Source of the DNA: an uncultured Paraburkholderia sp.
Lineage (GTDB): Bacteria; Pseudomonadota; Gammaproteobacteria; Burkholderiales; Burkholderiaceae
Assembly (NCBI GenBank): GCA_940746715.1
Contig: CALNWN010000012.1
Location: 62,001 to 126,000, forward strand
Length of the DNA: 64,000 nt
Reading direction: 5' to 3'
This document shows positions 26,842 to 35,700 of the stretch, piece by piece. Positions within the stretch are counted from its first letter, which is position 1. Each line of letters opens with the position of its first letter. The translations under genes were made by a program, and so were the position numbers. The notes under the pieces are model-generated. The model had not been told where the DNA came from and did no database searches. It was given only the letters and a program-made list of their open reading frames with translations.

Positions 26842-28031
26842 ATAACCGCCCTTACCGCCGACCAGATTGCCCGCGTCAAAGCAACGGTTCCCGTTCTGGC
26901 CGAACATGGCATGACCATCACGAAGCATTTCTACAAGCGCATGTTCGCGCATCATCCGGAACTGAAGAATCTGTTCAACCAGACGCACCAGCAGAGCGGC
27001 AATCAGCCGGAAACGCTTGCCCGCGCCGTCTATGTCTACGCGGCCAACATCGACAATCTGGGCGCGCTCGGCCCGGCGGTCTCGCGAATCGCCAACAAGC
27101 ACGCGAGCCTGAACATCCGGCCGGAACACTATCCGATTGTCGGCCGCAATCTGCTGGGCGCCATCGTCGACGTGCTCGGCGACGCGGTCGATCAGCCGAC
27201 GCTCGACGCGTGGGAAGTCGCCTATGGGCAACTCGCGAACATTTTCGTCGGCACCGAGGCGAAGCTTTACCAGGGCGCGGCGTGGAGCGGCTTCCGCCCG
27301 TTCAAGGTGGCCCGCAAGCACGTGGAGAGCGACGAGATCACGTCGTTCTATCTGACGCCCGCCGACGGCAGCGCTGCCTGTGACTTCGAGCCGGGCCAGT
27401 ATGTGAGCGTGACGCGCTTTGTCGACAAGCTGGGCGTGGACCAGCCGCGTCAATACAGCTTGTCCGACGCGCCGCATGGCAAGTGGCTGCGCATCTCGGT
27501 GAAGCGTGAAGACGGCCGCGAAGACGCCGCGCCTGGCCATGTGCGGGCGTGGAAGAGGGCACGATCGTGCATGTGAGCGCGCCGATGGGCGACTTTACGC
27601 TCGACCGCAAGAAGACGATGCCGGTCGTCCTGATGAGCGGCGGAGTGGGCGTCACGCCAATGACCTCCATGCTCTCGACCTTGCTTGCCGACGCCAGCGA
27701 GCGGAGCGTGACTTTCGTGCACGCTTGCCGCAACAGCCGCGTGCATGCGTTTCGCGAGTGGCTCAACGACACGGTTGCCTCACATCCGAACATGAAGCGC
27801 GTGGTGTTCTATGAAGCCGTTGACGCAGGCGACCGCAAGGGCATCGACTACGATTTCGAAGGTCGTCTCGACGTGGCTCAGATCGCCGATCAGGTCATCG
27901 TGCCGGATGCCGACTACTACATCTGCGGCCCGGTGCCGTTCATGCGCGCACAGCGCGACGGCCTGACGGCGCTAGGCGTGGACGCGGCGCGCATTCACAC
28001 GGAAGTGTTCGGTTCAGGCGCAGTCGAGTAA
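26842..28031 (+). pseudogene. hmp: Flavohemoglobin (nitric oxide dioxygenase), start codon lost and internal deletion
   Basis: The coding sequence opens ATA ACC GCC CTT ACC GCC GAC CAG (I/M-TALTADQIARVK) after AAGGA, so the expected ATG is ATA. The globin domain continues VPVLAEHGMTITKHFYKRMF… with YPIVGRNLLGAIVDVLG. The FAD domain shows FEPGQYVSV and PRQYSLSDAP. At about 27544 the frame breaks: after PGHV only two bases remain before GVEEGTIVHVSAPMGDF, where the family has SNLLHD or similar, so about 16 bases are missing. The NAD domain (VVLMSGGVGVTPM, YICGPVPFMRAQ) then runs to 28031. Restored length about 401. Hmp oxidises NO to nitrate; with two lesions it is unlikely to work. Confidence 0.88.
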
Positions 28032-28066
28032 GCCGCAGCCGGTGAGGACAGCGCGCAGCTCGCGCG

Positions 28067-28399
28067 TTATCCCACCGCAAGCGTGACCGGCTTGCCGATC
28101 CGGCTCAACATTTCCACCAGCGTGTCGATGGTGAACTTGGTGGTCTTCTTGTTCACCACGTCCGACACCCGCGGGCGCGAGACCATGAGAATTTCGGCCG
28201 CCTCTGCCTGCTTTAGATGATGCTGCTCGATCCAGGTGGATAGTTCGGTCATGAGCTGCTCCTTGAGCAGCCTCGTGTCGTTGATCTGCTTTTGCGATGC
28301 CGCATAGAGACGCTTTGCCACTTCGGCGGAAAAACCCAATTCGAGAAAGATGTTCGCGCCGGGCTTGGTTACGTGACGAATTTTGGTGTCGATCGTCAT
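28067..28399 (-). CDS. XRE-family antitoxin (HigA-like), toxin partner destroyed
   Basis: 110 residues. The C-terminal half is a helix-turn-helix: LKQAEAAEILMVSRPRVSDVVN then KKTTKFTIDTLVEMLSRIGK. This is the XRE-type antitoxin found with Gp49-like (HigB) toxins. The N-terminal part probably wraps the toxin. Its ATG overlaps the stop of the toxin remnant (ATGA), the normal toxin-first order. The antitoxin frame is complete and could still act as a DNA-binding autoregulator. Confidence 0.85.
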   Translation of the reverse strand: MTIDTKIRHVTKPGANIFLELGFSAEVAKRLYAASQKQINDTRLLKEQLMTELSTWIEQHHLKQAEAAEILMVSRPRVSDVVNKKTTKFTIDTLVEMLSRIGKPVTLAVG

Positions 28400-28558
28400 T
28401 TGTTGATGGCGCGGTATCGCGTTTCGGCAATCAATCTGTCGCGCGGTGCCAGCTTCTTGCCGAGTTGAAACCCGGCTCGCCGGTGCGGCTTTTCGGGAAA
28501 GGCGGGCAAATCGCTATAGCTGGAACACTAGCCAGCGAATTTCTTTTTCCTGCGTCAT
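28396..28558 (-). pseudogene. HigB/Gp49-like toxin remnant, internally deleted and frameshifted
   Basis: Starts MTQEKEIRWL and, after a one-base insertion near 28525, continues SYSDLPAFPEKPHRRAGFQL GK, matching the N-terminal third of Gp49-like RelE/HigB toxins (…RWLGSSYSDLxxFP…RRAGFQLGK). It then jumps to KLAPRDRLIAETRYRAINK, which looks like the normal C-terminal end. About half of the expected 110 residues are missing, including the central beta-sheet region. The stop overlaps the antitoxin start. A dead toxin beside an intact antitoxin is the stable outcome of decay of such a module. Confidence 0.7.
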
Positions 28559-28691
28559 AACCGCCTTCCATATACAAAATCATATACGCGACTTCCCGCC
28601 GGGTCAAGTCATTCGCGACCCGGCGATGAGCTGTTTCGGTATCTGGAGGGCGTCTATTGCACCATTCGTCCGTTCGGCCAATCCAATAAAA

Positions 28692-28717
28692 AACCCGGCT
28701 CACCGAGCCGGGTTTTT
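28692..28717. terminator. Bidirectional terminator downstream of aroG
   Basis: Perfect 10-bp stem AACCCGGCTC / GAGCCGGGTT with an ACC loop. A T-run follows on the plus strand and an A-run precedes (T-run for the minus strand). It lies 39 bp after the aroG stop. Confidence 0.9.
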
Positions 28718-28755
28718 GTTGCTGCAAAGCGCGCCTTGGATGCTGACGAAGCCGA

Positions 28756-29829
28756 TCAGTTGCCGCTTCCGCGCGCCACGCGGCGCTGCTTGACCGCTTC
28801 CGCGAGATCTTCCGGGACGGCGACGCTTTCATCCCAGCCGATGCACGCGTCCGTCACGCTCTGGCCGTACGTCAGCGCGCAGCCTTCCTGCAAATCCTGG
28901 CGGCCGGCCACGAGATGCGATTCCACCATCACGCCGACAATTCGTTCGTCACCCGAAGCAATCTGACGGCCGATGTCCGCGCACACCGGAATCTGGTTCT
29001 CGTGTTTCTTCGAGCTGTTCGCGTGGCTCGCGTCGATCATCAGACGCGCGGCGAGCCCCGCCTTGCCGATGTCCGAACACGCCGCATTCACGCTATCCGC
29101 GTCGTAGTTCGGCGTTTTGCCGCCACGCAGGATGATGTGGCAGTCCTCGTTGCCGGCCGTCGACACGATCGCCGAGTGTCCGCCCTTCGTGACCGACAGG
29201 AAATGGTGCGGCTGCGAGGCGGCCTTGATAGCGTCGACGGCAATCTTCACATTGCCGTCCGTGTCGTTTTTGAAGCCGACCGGGCACGACAATCCCGGGG
29301 CGAGTTCGCGGTGCACTTGCGACTCCGTGGTGCGCGCGCCGATCGCGCCCCACGAGATCAGATCGGCGATGTACTGCGGGCTGATCATGTCGAGATACTC
29401 GGTGCCGGCCGGCAGCCCCAGCTCGTTGATGCGCAACAGCAGCTCGCGCGCGGTGCGCAAACCTTCGTTGATCTTGAAGCTGTTGTCCATATGCGGGTCG
29501 TTGATGAGCCCTTTCCAGCCCACCGTGGTGCGCGGCTTTTCGAAGTACACGCGCATCACGACTTCGAGTTCGCCGGCAAAGCGCTTGCGCTGTTCGACGA
29601 GACGCCCCGCATATTCCATCGCGGCTTTCGTGTCGTGAATCGAACACGGCCCGATGATTACGATCAGCCGGTCATCCATGCCGTGCAGAATGCGATGCAT
29701 GGCAGTGCGCGAGCTGTAGATCAGGTCGGACACCGCTTCGTCGCACGCGAACTCGCGAATCAGGTGCGCCGGAGGCGTGAGCTCTTTCAATTCGCGAATG
29801 CGGACATCGTCGGTGTTGTGCGGGGGCAT
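28756..29829 (-). CDS. aroG: 3-deoxy-7-phosphoheptulonate (DAHP) synthase, class I
   Basis: 357 residues beginning MPPHNTDDVRIRELKELTPP. Active-site segments: IVIIGPCSIHDTKAAMEYA, MRVYFEKPRTTVGWKGLIND, GTEYLDMISPQYIADLISWG AIGARTTESQ, GFKNDTDGNVKIA, and MIDASHANSSKKHENQ. It condenses phosphoenolpyruvate and erythrose-4-phosphate, the first step of aromatic amino acid synthesis. ATG at 29829 follows AGGAG. Upstream on the same strand lie a sigma-70-type promoter, an aromatic-rich leader peptide and an attenuator, so transcription is probably controlled by aminoacyl-tRNA supply in addition to any feedback inhibition. Intact. Confidence 0.97.
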   Translation of the reverse strand: MPPHNTDDVRIRELKELTPPAHLIREFACDEAVSDLIYSSRTAMHRILHGMDDRLIVIIGPCSIHDTKAAMEYAGRLVEQRKRFAGELEVVMRVYFEKPRTTVGWKGLINDPHMDNSFKINEGLRTARELLLRINELGLPAGTEYLDMISPQYIADLISWGAIGARTTESQVHRELAPGLSCPVGFKNDTDGNVKIAVDAIKAASQPHHFLSVTKGGHSAIVSTAGNEDCHIILRGGKTPNYDADSVNAACSDIGKAGLAARLMIDASHANSSKKHENQIPVCADIGRQIASGDERIVGVMVESHLVAGRQDLQEGCALTYGQSVTDACIGWDESVAVPEDLAEAVKQRRVARGSGN

Positions 29830-29922
29830 GTTGTTCTCCTGAATCGGTTCGTAGCGTGTTCGCGCGGGCGGCGCGTGCAAAACAGAATGTTCAAAGGCCG
29901 ATTGGGCAAAGACCTGGGGGCG

Positions 29923-29952
29923 AAAAAAACCGCCAGACTCGCTGGCGGTTTT
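29923..29952 (-). terminator. Attenuator terminator hairpin in the aroG leader (strands 3:4)
   Basis: On the minus strand AAAACCGCCAG / CTGGCGGTTTT with a five-base loop, followed by seven T (plus-strand A-run 29923-29929). It lies 94 bases upstream of the aroG start and 28 bases after the leader-peptide stop. Strand 3 can alternatively pair with the upstream antiterminator strand 2. Confidence 0.9.
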
Positions 29953-30045
29953 TCGGGAATTCTCGGTGTTCTACGTGCACTAACACCCCTCTCGATCCGC
30001 CAGCGGTCTGAGATACCAAAAAAAGTAAAAGTAAAACTTGGCGGA
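29940..30045 (-). promoter_or_regulatory. aroG attenuator: alternative 1:2 / 2:3 / 3:4 pairings
   Basis: Four complementary segments on the minus strand. Strand 1 is TCCGCCA (30045-30039, at the start of the leader peptide). Strand 2 is CGCTGGCGGA (30005-29996, directly after the aromatic codons). Strand 3 is CCGCCAGCG (29948-29940). Strand 4 is CTGGCGG (29936-29930). Strands 1:2 pair over 7 bp, 2:3 over 9 bp, and 3:4 form the terminator. A ribosome stalled on the Phe/Tyr/Trp codons would cover strand 1 and free strand 2 to sequester strand 3 (antitermination). This is the classical amino-acid attenuation layout. Confidence 0.85.
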
Positions 30046-30048
30046 CAT
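29980..30048 (-). CDS. aroG leader peptide, 22 residues, Phe/Tyr/Trp-rich
   Basis: Begins MSAK, continues with eight consecutive aromatic residues (FYFYFFWY: four Phe, three Tyr, one Trp), then LRPLADREGC and stop. The ATG at 30048 lies about 30 nt after the predicted transcription start. No strong Shine-Dalgarno is visible. The aromatic block ends just before attenuator strand 2, the position expected for a sensor of charged tRNA. Because all three aromatic amino acids are represented, shortage of any one should relieve termination. Confidence 0.85.
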   Translation of the reverse strand: MSAKFYFYFFWYLRPLADREGC

Positions 30049-30085
30049 GGCGAAATGGAGTCGCTGGTCAAAAAGGGTGAGTGAC

Positions 30086-30114
30086 TTTATAACCCGGGTA
30101 AGCGCGCCTGACAA
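30086..30114 (-). promoter_or_regulatory. Sigma-70-type promoter of aroG and its leader
   Basis: On the minus strand -35 TTGTCA (30114-30109), a 17-base spacer, and -10 TATAAA (30091-30086). Predicted start near 30079, giving a leader of about 250 nt before the aroG ATG. Five of six consensus matches at each box with ideal spacing. Confidence 0.75.
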
Positions 30115-30142
30115 GCGGCGCAGGCGGAAAATGCGGAAAACC

Positions 30143-30177
30143 CGCATACTCCCCGCGTTGTGTGCACGAAGTATGCG
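30143..30177 (-). terminator. Possible terminator after tldD
   Basis: Inverted repeat CGCATACT / AGTATGCG (arms 30170-30177 and 30143-30150) with a 19-base loop, followed on the minus strand by a T-containing stretch (GGTTTTCCGCATTTT). It would separate tldD transcription from the aroG promoter. The long loop and interrupted T-run make it a weak candidate. Confidence 0.4.
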
Positions 30178-30189
30178 TCGGCTCAATTT

Positions 30190-31656
30190 TCAAGCGGTGC
30201 CGCCAACCGTCATCCGGTCGATGCGCAAGGTGGGTTGGCCCACGCCCACGGGCACGCTCTGGCCTTCCTTGCCGCATACGCCCACGCCCGAATCCAGTTT
30301 CATGTCGTTGCCGATCATGCTCACGTACTTGAGCGATTCCGGGCCGCTGCCGATGAGCGTCGCGCCCTTCACGGGGTAGGTGACCTTGCCGTTCTCGATC
30401 ATGTACGCCTCCGAGGCCGAGAACACGAACTTGCCGTTCGTGATGTCGACCTGGCCGCCGCCGAAGTTCACCGCGTACAAGCCGTTTTTCACCGACTCGA
30501 TGATTTCCTGCGGATCCTTGTCGCCGTTGAGCATGTAGGTGTTGGTCATGCGCGGCATGGGCAACGCCGCGTACGATTCGCGACGCGCATTGCCTGTCAC
30601 CGGCATTTTCATCAAGCGCGCGTTGAGCGTGTCCTGGATGTAGCCCTTCAGAATGCCGTCTTCGATCAGCGTGGTGCACTGCGTCGGGTTGCCTTCGTCG
30701 TCGATATTGAGTGAGCCGCGGCGGTTCGGCAGCGTGCCGTCGTCCACCACGGTGACGCCTTTCGCGGCGACCTGCTCGCCGATGCGTCCCGCAAATGCCG
30801 ACGAGCCCTTGCGGTTGAAGTCGCCTTCGAGACCGTGGCCGATCGCTTCGTGCAGCAGCACGCCGGGCCAGCCCGGTCCGAGCACGACCGTCATCGCGCC
30901 GGCTGGCGCCGGGCGTGCTTCCAGATTCACAAGCGCAGCGTGCACCGCGTCGTCGACATAGCGCGACAGCACTTCGTCGGTGAAATAGCTGTAGTCGAAG
31001 CGGCCGCCGCCGCCACCGCTGCCGATCTCGCGGCGGCCGTTTTGCTCCGCGATTACCGTGACGGAGACGCGCACCAGCGGCCGGATGTCCGCCGCGAAGC
31101 CGCCGTCGCTGCGCGCGACGAGCACGACGTCGTATTCGCCAGCGAGGCCTGCCATGACCTGCTGGATGCGCCGGTCGCGGCCGCGCGCCATGTGTTCGAT
31201 GCGCTCGAGCAGCTTGACCTTGGCGGTCGCGTCGAGCGAATGCAGCGGATCGGCGGGCAGGTACAGATCGCGCCCGGCAATGCCCGTCAGCGACGACGCC
31301 ACCTTGATCTTCTGCTTGCCGCCGCCGGCCTTGGCAATGGCGCGCGTGGCGATGGCCGCCTGGCGGATCGCCTCGGGCGACAGGTCGTCCGAATACGCGA
31401 AAGCCGTGCGGTCGCCCGACACGGCGCGCACGCCGACGCCCTGGTCGATGCTGAAACTGCCCGACTTCACGATGCCTTCCTCGAGACTCCACGCCTCGCT
31501 GCGCGTCGCCTGGAAATACAGGTCCGCGTAGTCGACGCGATGCGTAAAGATTTCGGCCAGCGTGCGGGTGAGCAGCGATTCGTCGAGACCGTACGGCGTC
31601 AGGAGGATGTCCTTGGCGGTGGCGAGATTACGGATACCGGGTTCGATGATGTTCAT
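30190..31656 (-). CDS. tldD: Metalloprotease TldD
   Basis: 488 residues starting MNIIEPGIRNLATAKDILLT. The zinc site HEAIGHGLEGD (HExxxH type) is present, together with the TldD/PmbA hallmarks SSAFAGRIGEQVA, VVDDGTLPNRRGSLNIDDEG and MPRMTNTYMLNGD. TldD with TldE processes small peptides and degrades CcdA-type antitoxins in E. coli. It follows the nitrilase-family gene by 90 bases on the same strand, and the yhdP-nit-tldD order is a common gammaproteobacterial and betaproteobacterial arrangement. Intact. Confidence 0.96.
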   Translation of the reverse strand: MNIIEPGIRNLATAKDILLTPYGLDESLLTRTLAEIFTHRVDYADLYFQATRSEAWSLEEGIVKSGSFSIDQGVGVRAVSGDRTAFAYSDDLSPEAIRQAAIATRAIAKAGGGKQKIKVASSLTGIAGRDLYLPADPLHSLDATAKVKLLERIEHMARGRDRRIQQVMAGLAGEYDVVLVARSDGGFAADIRPLVRVSVTVIAEQNGRREIGSGGGGGRFDYSYFTDEVLSRYVDDAVHAALVNLEARPAPAGAMTVVLGPGWPGVLLHEAIGHGLEGDFNRKGSSAFAGRIGEQVAAKGVTVVDDGTLPNRRGSLNIDDEGNPTQCTTLIEDGILKGYIQDTLNARLMKMPVTGNARRESYAALPMPRMTNTYMLNGDKDPQEIIESVKNGLYAVNFGGGQVDITNGKFVFSASEAYMIENGKVTYPVKGATLIGSGPESLKYVSMIGNDMKLDSGVGVCGKEGQSVPVGVGQPTLRIDRMTVGGTA

Positions 31657-31746
31657 GCGAAGTATGTTCTGCTCGATACGAAGGATTCGGTTAGCGCGAC
31701 CGTCACTCCATGCGTGAGGCGCGCCGCAGTTTCAATGTCAATCTTG

Positions 31747-32655
31747 CTAGCTCAGCACTCGATGACGCCAGGCGGGCAGGCTCTGCCTCACCTCGTCGAT
31801 GCGCGCGCGTTCGAGCGTTCCCGCGACCACGCCGGCGCCTTCGTCGCGCACCGCTACGATCTCGCCCCACGGGTCGACGAGCATACTGTGGCCCCAGGTG
31901 CGGCGGCCGTTCTCATGCTTGCCGCCTTGCGCGGCGGCCAGCACGTAGCACTGGTTTTCGACAGCGCGGGCGCGCAGCAGCATTTCCCAGTGGGCCCGGC
32001 CCGTCGTGTAAGTAAACGCCGACGGCACCACCATCAGCGTGCAATCGCCCATGCGCCGGTACAGCTCAGGAAAGCGCAGATCGTAGCAGACCGACAGGCC
32101 GACACGGCCGAACGGCGCCTCGAAGGTGCGGACCTCGCCGCCGGGGCAGATGGTGCGCGCCTCGTCGAACGATTCCTCGCCTTTTTCGAAGTTGAACAGA
32201 TGGATCTTGTCGTAGCGCGCGGCCTCGTTGCCTTGCGGGTCGAACACAAGCGTGGTGTTCAATACGCGCGACGGCTCCGGCGCCGTGATCGGCAGCGTGC
32301 CGCCGATCACACACAGCTTGTGGCGGCGCGCGGCCTCGGCGAGAAAACGCTGGATCGGGCCGTCGCGGTAGGCCTCGCGCACGGCGAGCTTGTCGGTGTC
32401 CTTAAAGCCCATGAAGCAGAAGTACTCGGGCAGGAGGACGAGCTGCGCACCGTCTGCGGCGGCTTCGGCGATCAGGCGCCCGGCTTCGGCGAGATTGCGC
32501 TCGCGATCCGGCGTGCTCACCATTTGCAGCGCGGCGACGCGGAAAGTGCCCGGAGCGCCGCCCGCCAGCGCCCGCCCGGCAGCATGTGGCGCAGCGGCGG
32601 ACGAGGCGTGGGACGAAGCAGGGGACGAAGATGAAGGGACGTGTGTTTCGCTCAT
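31747..32655 (-). CDS. Carbon-nitrogen hydrolase of the nitrilase superfamily (Nit type)
   Basis: 302 residues from ATG 32655; an alanine/serine-rich N-terminal extension of about 38 residues precedes the domain (FRVAALQMVSTPDRERNLAE). The Glu-Lys-Cys triad is visible: LLPEYFCFMG (Glu), RYDKIHLFNFEKG (Lys) and VGLSVCYDLRFPELYR (Cys). The pattern is closest to Nit2/YbeM-like deaminated-glutathione amidases, a metabolite-repair role. It lies between yhdP and tldD and is probably co-transcribed. The frame is open further upstream but without homology. Confidence 0.9.
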   Translation of the reverse strand: MSETHVPSSSSPASSHASSAAAPHAAGRALAGGAPGTFRVAALQMVSTPDRERNLAEAGRLIAEAAADGAQLVLLPEYFCFMGFKDTDKLAVREAYRDGPIQRFLAEAARRHKLCVIGGTLPITAPEPSRVLNTTLVFDPQGNEAARYDKIHLFNFEKGEESFDEARTICPGGEVRTFEAPFGRVGLSVCYDLRFPELYRRMGDCTLMVVPSAFTYTTGRAHWEMLLRARAVENQCYVLAAAQGGKHENGRRTWGHSMLVDPWGEIVAVRDEGAGVVAGTLERARIDEVRQSLPAWRHRVLS

Positions 32656-32795
32656 GAGCGTTTCGGAAAACTCCCGACAAGGCGGCGCGACACCCGGCGC
32701 CGCATGCTCCGCCCGGAAAGTGCCCGCCGGCTGCACTGACCAGCGCGCTCGGGGCGCGGCGAGTCAGGCGGTCGGTTGGGCGCGCGGCTCGAAGC

Positions 32796-35700
32796 TCAGT
32801 TGGCGCCGACGGTCGAAGCTGGAGTGTCCATCTTACCCCGATCGCTCCTGACCCGCTCGATGTGCGGTTTCGACCACGAGCCCGTGATCGCGTATTCGCG
32901 CGCAAACGCGTGCGACATCGATTTGCTGAACGCGAGGTCGGCCACCAACGCACCGAGGCCGAGCAGCGGATTGACCACGGCAGCCGCGACAACCGCCGCG
33001 CCTGCGCTGACCGTCGGCACGATCTGCACGTGCAGGTCCTGAGTCTCCTGCGCCAGATCGACCGAGCCTTTCATTTCCGCGCGCGCGGGCGCGGTCACCA
33101 TTTCAAAGTTTTCGGTGCGGCCGATGCCGTTGCGGATCTGCGCCGTTCCGGTGACGTGCTCGAACGGCAGACCTTCGCCGATCACGTCGCGGAAATTGAG
33201 CGTCGCGAAGCGCGCGAGGCTTTGCAGGCTGAGCACGCCGAGTAGCTTCGCGACGCCCGGATCGACCTTGAGAATCTGCCCGTGGCGCAGATCCACGGCG
33301 ACATTGCCGTTGAGCGTCGGATAGTCGATCGCGGTCGGGCCGCCGCGCCACACCATCTTGCCCGTCAGCGTGCCGCTGCCCGCCTTCAGCGTGCGCGGCT
33401 GGCCGAAGCGCTGGAGCAGGCCGCCCGCGTCCTTGATGTCGAGCTTGAAATCGAACACGGTGCGCCGCGGCGTGGTTTCGTCGGCGGTATTGCCGAGCTC
33501 GGTCGAGGTGCGCCAGTTGGCCGTCGCAGTGAGCGTGGCCGACGGATTCGCGATGTCGAGCTTGTCCAGTTGCCAGACCGGCACGCCGTCTTCGGTGAAG
33601 TTGTGCGCGGCTACTTCGAGCCGCCCGATATTGCGGTCGCGCACGATCAGCTCGTTGACGACGAGATCGATCGACGGCATGTTCTGCGCCGGCGCCGAGA
33701 TGGCCTGGCCGAGCAGATCCTTGTCCGCGACCGACGGAATCACCACGCGCGCAAAGCGCGCCTGCAGCGTGCCCGGCGAGGCCTTGTCGGCGCCCGGCAG
33801 CCACGACACGTGGCCCGACACGTGGTTGGACGCGATATTCGCTTGCCATTTGCCGTCCGCATGCGAAGCGCCGACGATCACGCTTTCCCAGTGGCGCTTG
33901 AGCAGCGTCAGGGTGCCGATGTGCAGCGCGAAGCGGCTCGGCAGGAATTGTGCGACGGTCGGGTTCGGGGCGGCCGGCGCGGCCGGCGTGGGCGAAGACG
34001 GCAAAGCGGCCGAAGACGGCGAAGCGGCGCGCGCTTCGTTGCTGCGCAATTGGGCAACGAGCGCGCGCCAAGCGTCGGCGTCGAAGGCGTCCACGTCGAC
34101 CGCGGCGATCACGCCTTCGGACGGCAAGTCGGCCGGCCGGTTCACGCCGATGGCGCCGCGCACCACCGTCAGCGGGCTTTTCGGCTCGTAGTGCAGCAGA
34201 TAGCGCGCGGCGATGGGCCCGAAGTTCAGTTCCGCGCGCTCGAGTCCGCTTTCGCCGGCGAGCGTCGACGGACCGGCGGCAAGGCGCAGCGGCATGGGCG
34301 TGCCGACCGGCTTGTTGAACGGCGCGGGGAAGTCGAGCGCAAGGCCGGTCAGATCCGAGTTGGCGGTCACTTGCGGCAGCTTGCCCTTCTCACCGCGCAC
34401 GGTCAGCGCATACGGCGCGCTGCCGCTCATGCGCGTGAGCACCTGCGCGGCCGGGCCATGCAGGTCGAGGCCGCGCGCGGCATCCACCGCGATATGGCCG
34501 CCCAGGTCGAGCGCGTAGGTGCCGTCGGGTTCGAAGCCGCCGCTCGCCCGCATGTCGCCGCCCAGAAACTGCGCGGTGAGGCGCTCGGTCTGCGCGCTGT
34601 GTTCGGTGAAGCGCACCTTGCCCTTCACTTGAGAGAGCGGCGGCACATTCTCCACGCTCAGCCGATTGTTCTGGAAGCCGAGCGCGCCTTCCACGCCGAT
34701 ATGCGGTTTGGGCGTGCGCGGCACCGTCAGCTTGAGCGCGAGCGAAGCCGGCCCTTCGGCGCGAATCTTCTCGGTTTGATGCCGCGCCATGATGCCGAGC
34801 GAGCTTTCGTTCACGTAGTCGAGCATGTCGGCGAGCGGACCGAGGCCGTCGCCCTTGATGACGAGGTTGGACTCGCGCGTGCCGAGATCGTCGATCCTGC
34901 CGTTCACGCCGCGCAACGCCACACGCTTGTAGCGCGCGCGGTCGATGTCGAAGCGCAGCACGTTCTGCCTGATTTCGAACACGCCGTCGATGCCGTCGAG
35001 CGGCGGCCAAACGTTCGGCGTGCCGTTGCGCATCTTGCGCGGCGGGTACGGCGTGGGGTCGAACTTGCCGCCCTTGAAAGGCGCGACGATATGGAAGATG
35101 CCCGCCTCGGGATCACGCGAGTAGGGGAATTTCGTCAGGTCGCCGTGCACCTCGATCTTCGCGCCGTGCGACATGCCGGCCTGCAAGCCGTGGCCGAGAT
35201 AGATGCGCAGCTTCTCGCTGATACTGGTCGGCAGATAGCGGACGATGCGCGACACCTGCGCGCGCTCGAAATCCGCCGTCAGATCCAGCGAGCTGCGGCC
35301 GTGGCCGGGGTTGCTGTAGTCAGCGCTGGCGGTGGCCGCGACGTCCGCGTTGGAGACGCCCAAGTCGGCCAGCTTGACCGTGAACGCCGGGTGCTTCTCG
35401 CCGGGCGCCTTCGGCGAGATGGTCCAGTCGGCACGGCCATGCAGGCGGTCGAGTTTCAGGCGCGGATCGTCGAATATGCCCGGCAGCGTGATCGCGACGT
35501 TGGACGTGTCGAGCGTCGCGCTACCGTGACGCTGATCGGCATCCACGCGGCCCCACAGGTTCTCGATGCCCGGAATGCCGGCGCGCGGATGATTGCACGC
35601 GGTGAGCCCGGGCGGCGGTTCCTGCGCGGCGATGCTGATGCCTTGCAGATCGCCTTGGAAGCGATAGCGCTCGATCGGCTCCGCGCCCGTCGCGTGCCGG

